The position numbers and the translations under genes were made by a program. Positions 13,866-14,096 of a DNA stretch of 14,096 nt are shown piece after piece. The stretch's first letter is position 1; the number at the start of each line of letters is the position of its first letter. This DNA is from JAQUCI01 sp964553255 (GTDB lineage: Bacteria; Bacillota_I; Bacilli_A; Erysipelotrichales; Erysipelotrichaceae). The DNA lies in contig CAZKJS010000038.1 of NCBI GenBank assembly GCA_964553255.1, forward strand, positions 1-14,096, in the 5' to 3' direction. The notes beneath the pieces are model-generated. The model ran no database searches. It had not been told where the DNA came from and saw only the letters and a list, made by a program, of their open reading frames with translations.

Positions 13866-13884
13866 AATTTTGTGGGGAAAAGTT

Positions 13885-14096
13885 ATGATAATTGAAATTC
13901 CAGCAGTAGCTAAAAAGATTATCAATATGATAGAAACAAGTGGTTATCAAGCCTATGTTGTAGGTGGATATGTGCGGGATAGACTTTTAGGTTTATCACC
14001 ATTTGATTGTGATATCACAACTTCAGCAAAGCCCAATGATATACTACGCATATTTGGTGAATATCATTGCATAAAAAATGGGATCAAACATGGTAC
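13885..14096 (+). CDS. cca: CCA-adding tRNA nucleotidyltransferase (3' end outside window)
   Basis: The first 70 residues of a class II tRNA nucleotidyltransferase/poly(A) polymerase-family protein; the frame runs off the window. Seen: a short helix then YVVGGYVRDRLLG (24-36), the nucleotide-binding GG(x)VRD motif, and SPFDCDITTSAKP (38-50) containing the catalytic DxD (D41, D43), matching the start of Cca enzymes that add CCA to tRNA 3' ends. ATG 13885 has GGGG (13874-13877) upstream. The gene is divergent from the pyrophosphatase gene. Without the remaining sequence it cannot be told whether it is a full CCA-adding enzyme or a CC-/A-adding variant. Confidence 0.88.
   Translation, partial: MIIEIPAVAKKIINMIETSGYQAYVVGGYVRDRLLGLSPFDCDITTSAKPNDILRIFGEYHCIKNGIKHG

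Overview
The window is AT-rich bacterial DNA using the standard bacterial code: TGG is the only Trp codon seen and TGA is a working stop. The gene set is an anaerobic, fermentative Firmicutes-type set (Erysipelotrichia-like or a related low-GC lineage; lineage is inferred). It includes a glycyl radical enzyme with its activase, a CBS/DRTGG-regulated family II pyrophosphatase, a QueT vitamin transporter subunit and RapZ/YvcJ. No transposase, integrase, CRISPR array, rRNA or tRNA gene is visible.

Layout. (1) 1-1890, + strand: the 3' part of an N-acetylglucosamine-6-phosphate deacetylase gene and a ChbG/YdjC deacetylase, closed by a strong terminator; an amino-sugar (chitobiose/GlcNAc-type) catabolic module entering from the left edge. 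(2) 1872-2190: a 319-base gene-free leader with several dyads, then queT and rapZ on the + strand. (3) 3565-6044, - strand: an operon running MFS transporter > glycerophosphodiester phosphodiesterase > chorismate mutase. It converges on rapZ with a 38-base overlap, and each convergent unit appears to have its terminator inside the other's gene. (4) 6081-8496, - strand: yjjI-yjjW, a glycyl radical enzyme of unknown substrate and its radical-SAM activase, with a GTGA overlap and its own promoter and terminator. (5) 8531-10002, + strand: a HAD phosphatase whose promoter implies a leaderless mRNA, overlapping a YgjP-like metallohydrolase. (6) 10043-12140, + strand: patB/malY (C-S lyase) and a ribokinase joined by an ATGA overlap. 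(7) 12139-13809, - strand: CBS-pyrophosphatase, convergent with the ribokinase over a shared bidirectional terminator. (8) 13860-14096, + strand: the start of a CCA-adding enzyme gene, cut by the window edge.

Most genes are housekeeping or central metabolism. The parts most worth a second look are the yjjI-yjjW system (real family, unknown reaction), the reciprocal embedded terminators of rapZ and the chorismate mutase operon, a window-wide pattern of -10 boxes only 16-22 bases from the start codon (very short leaders, one leaderless gene), and the unexplained dyads in front of queT. I did not find a gene cluster that is clearly an undescribed system; yjjI-yjjW is the nearest candidate because its chemistry is not established.
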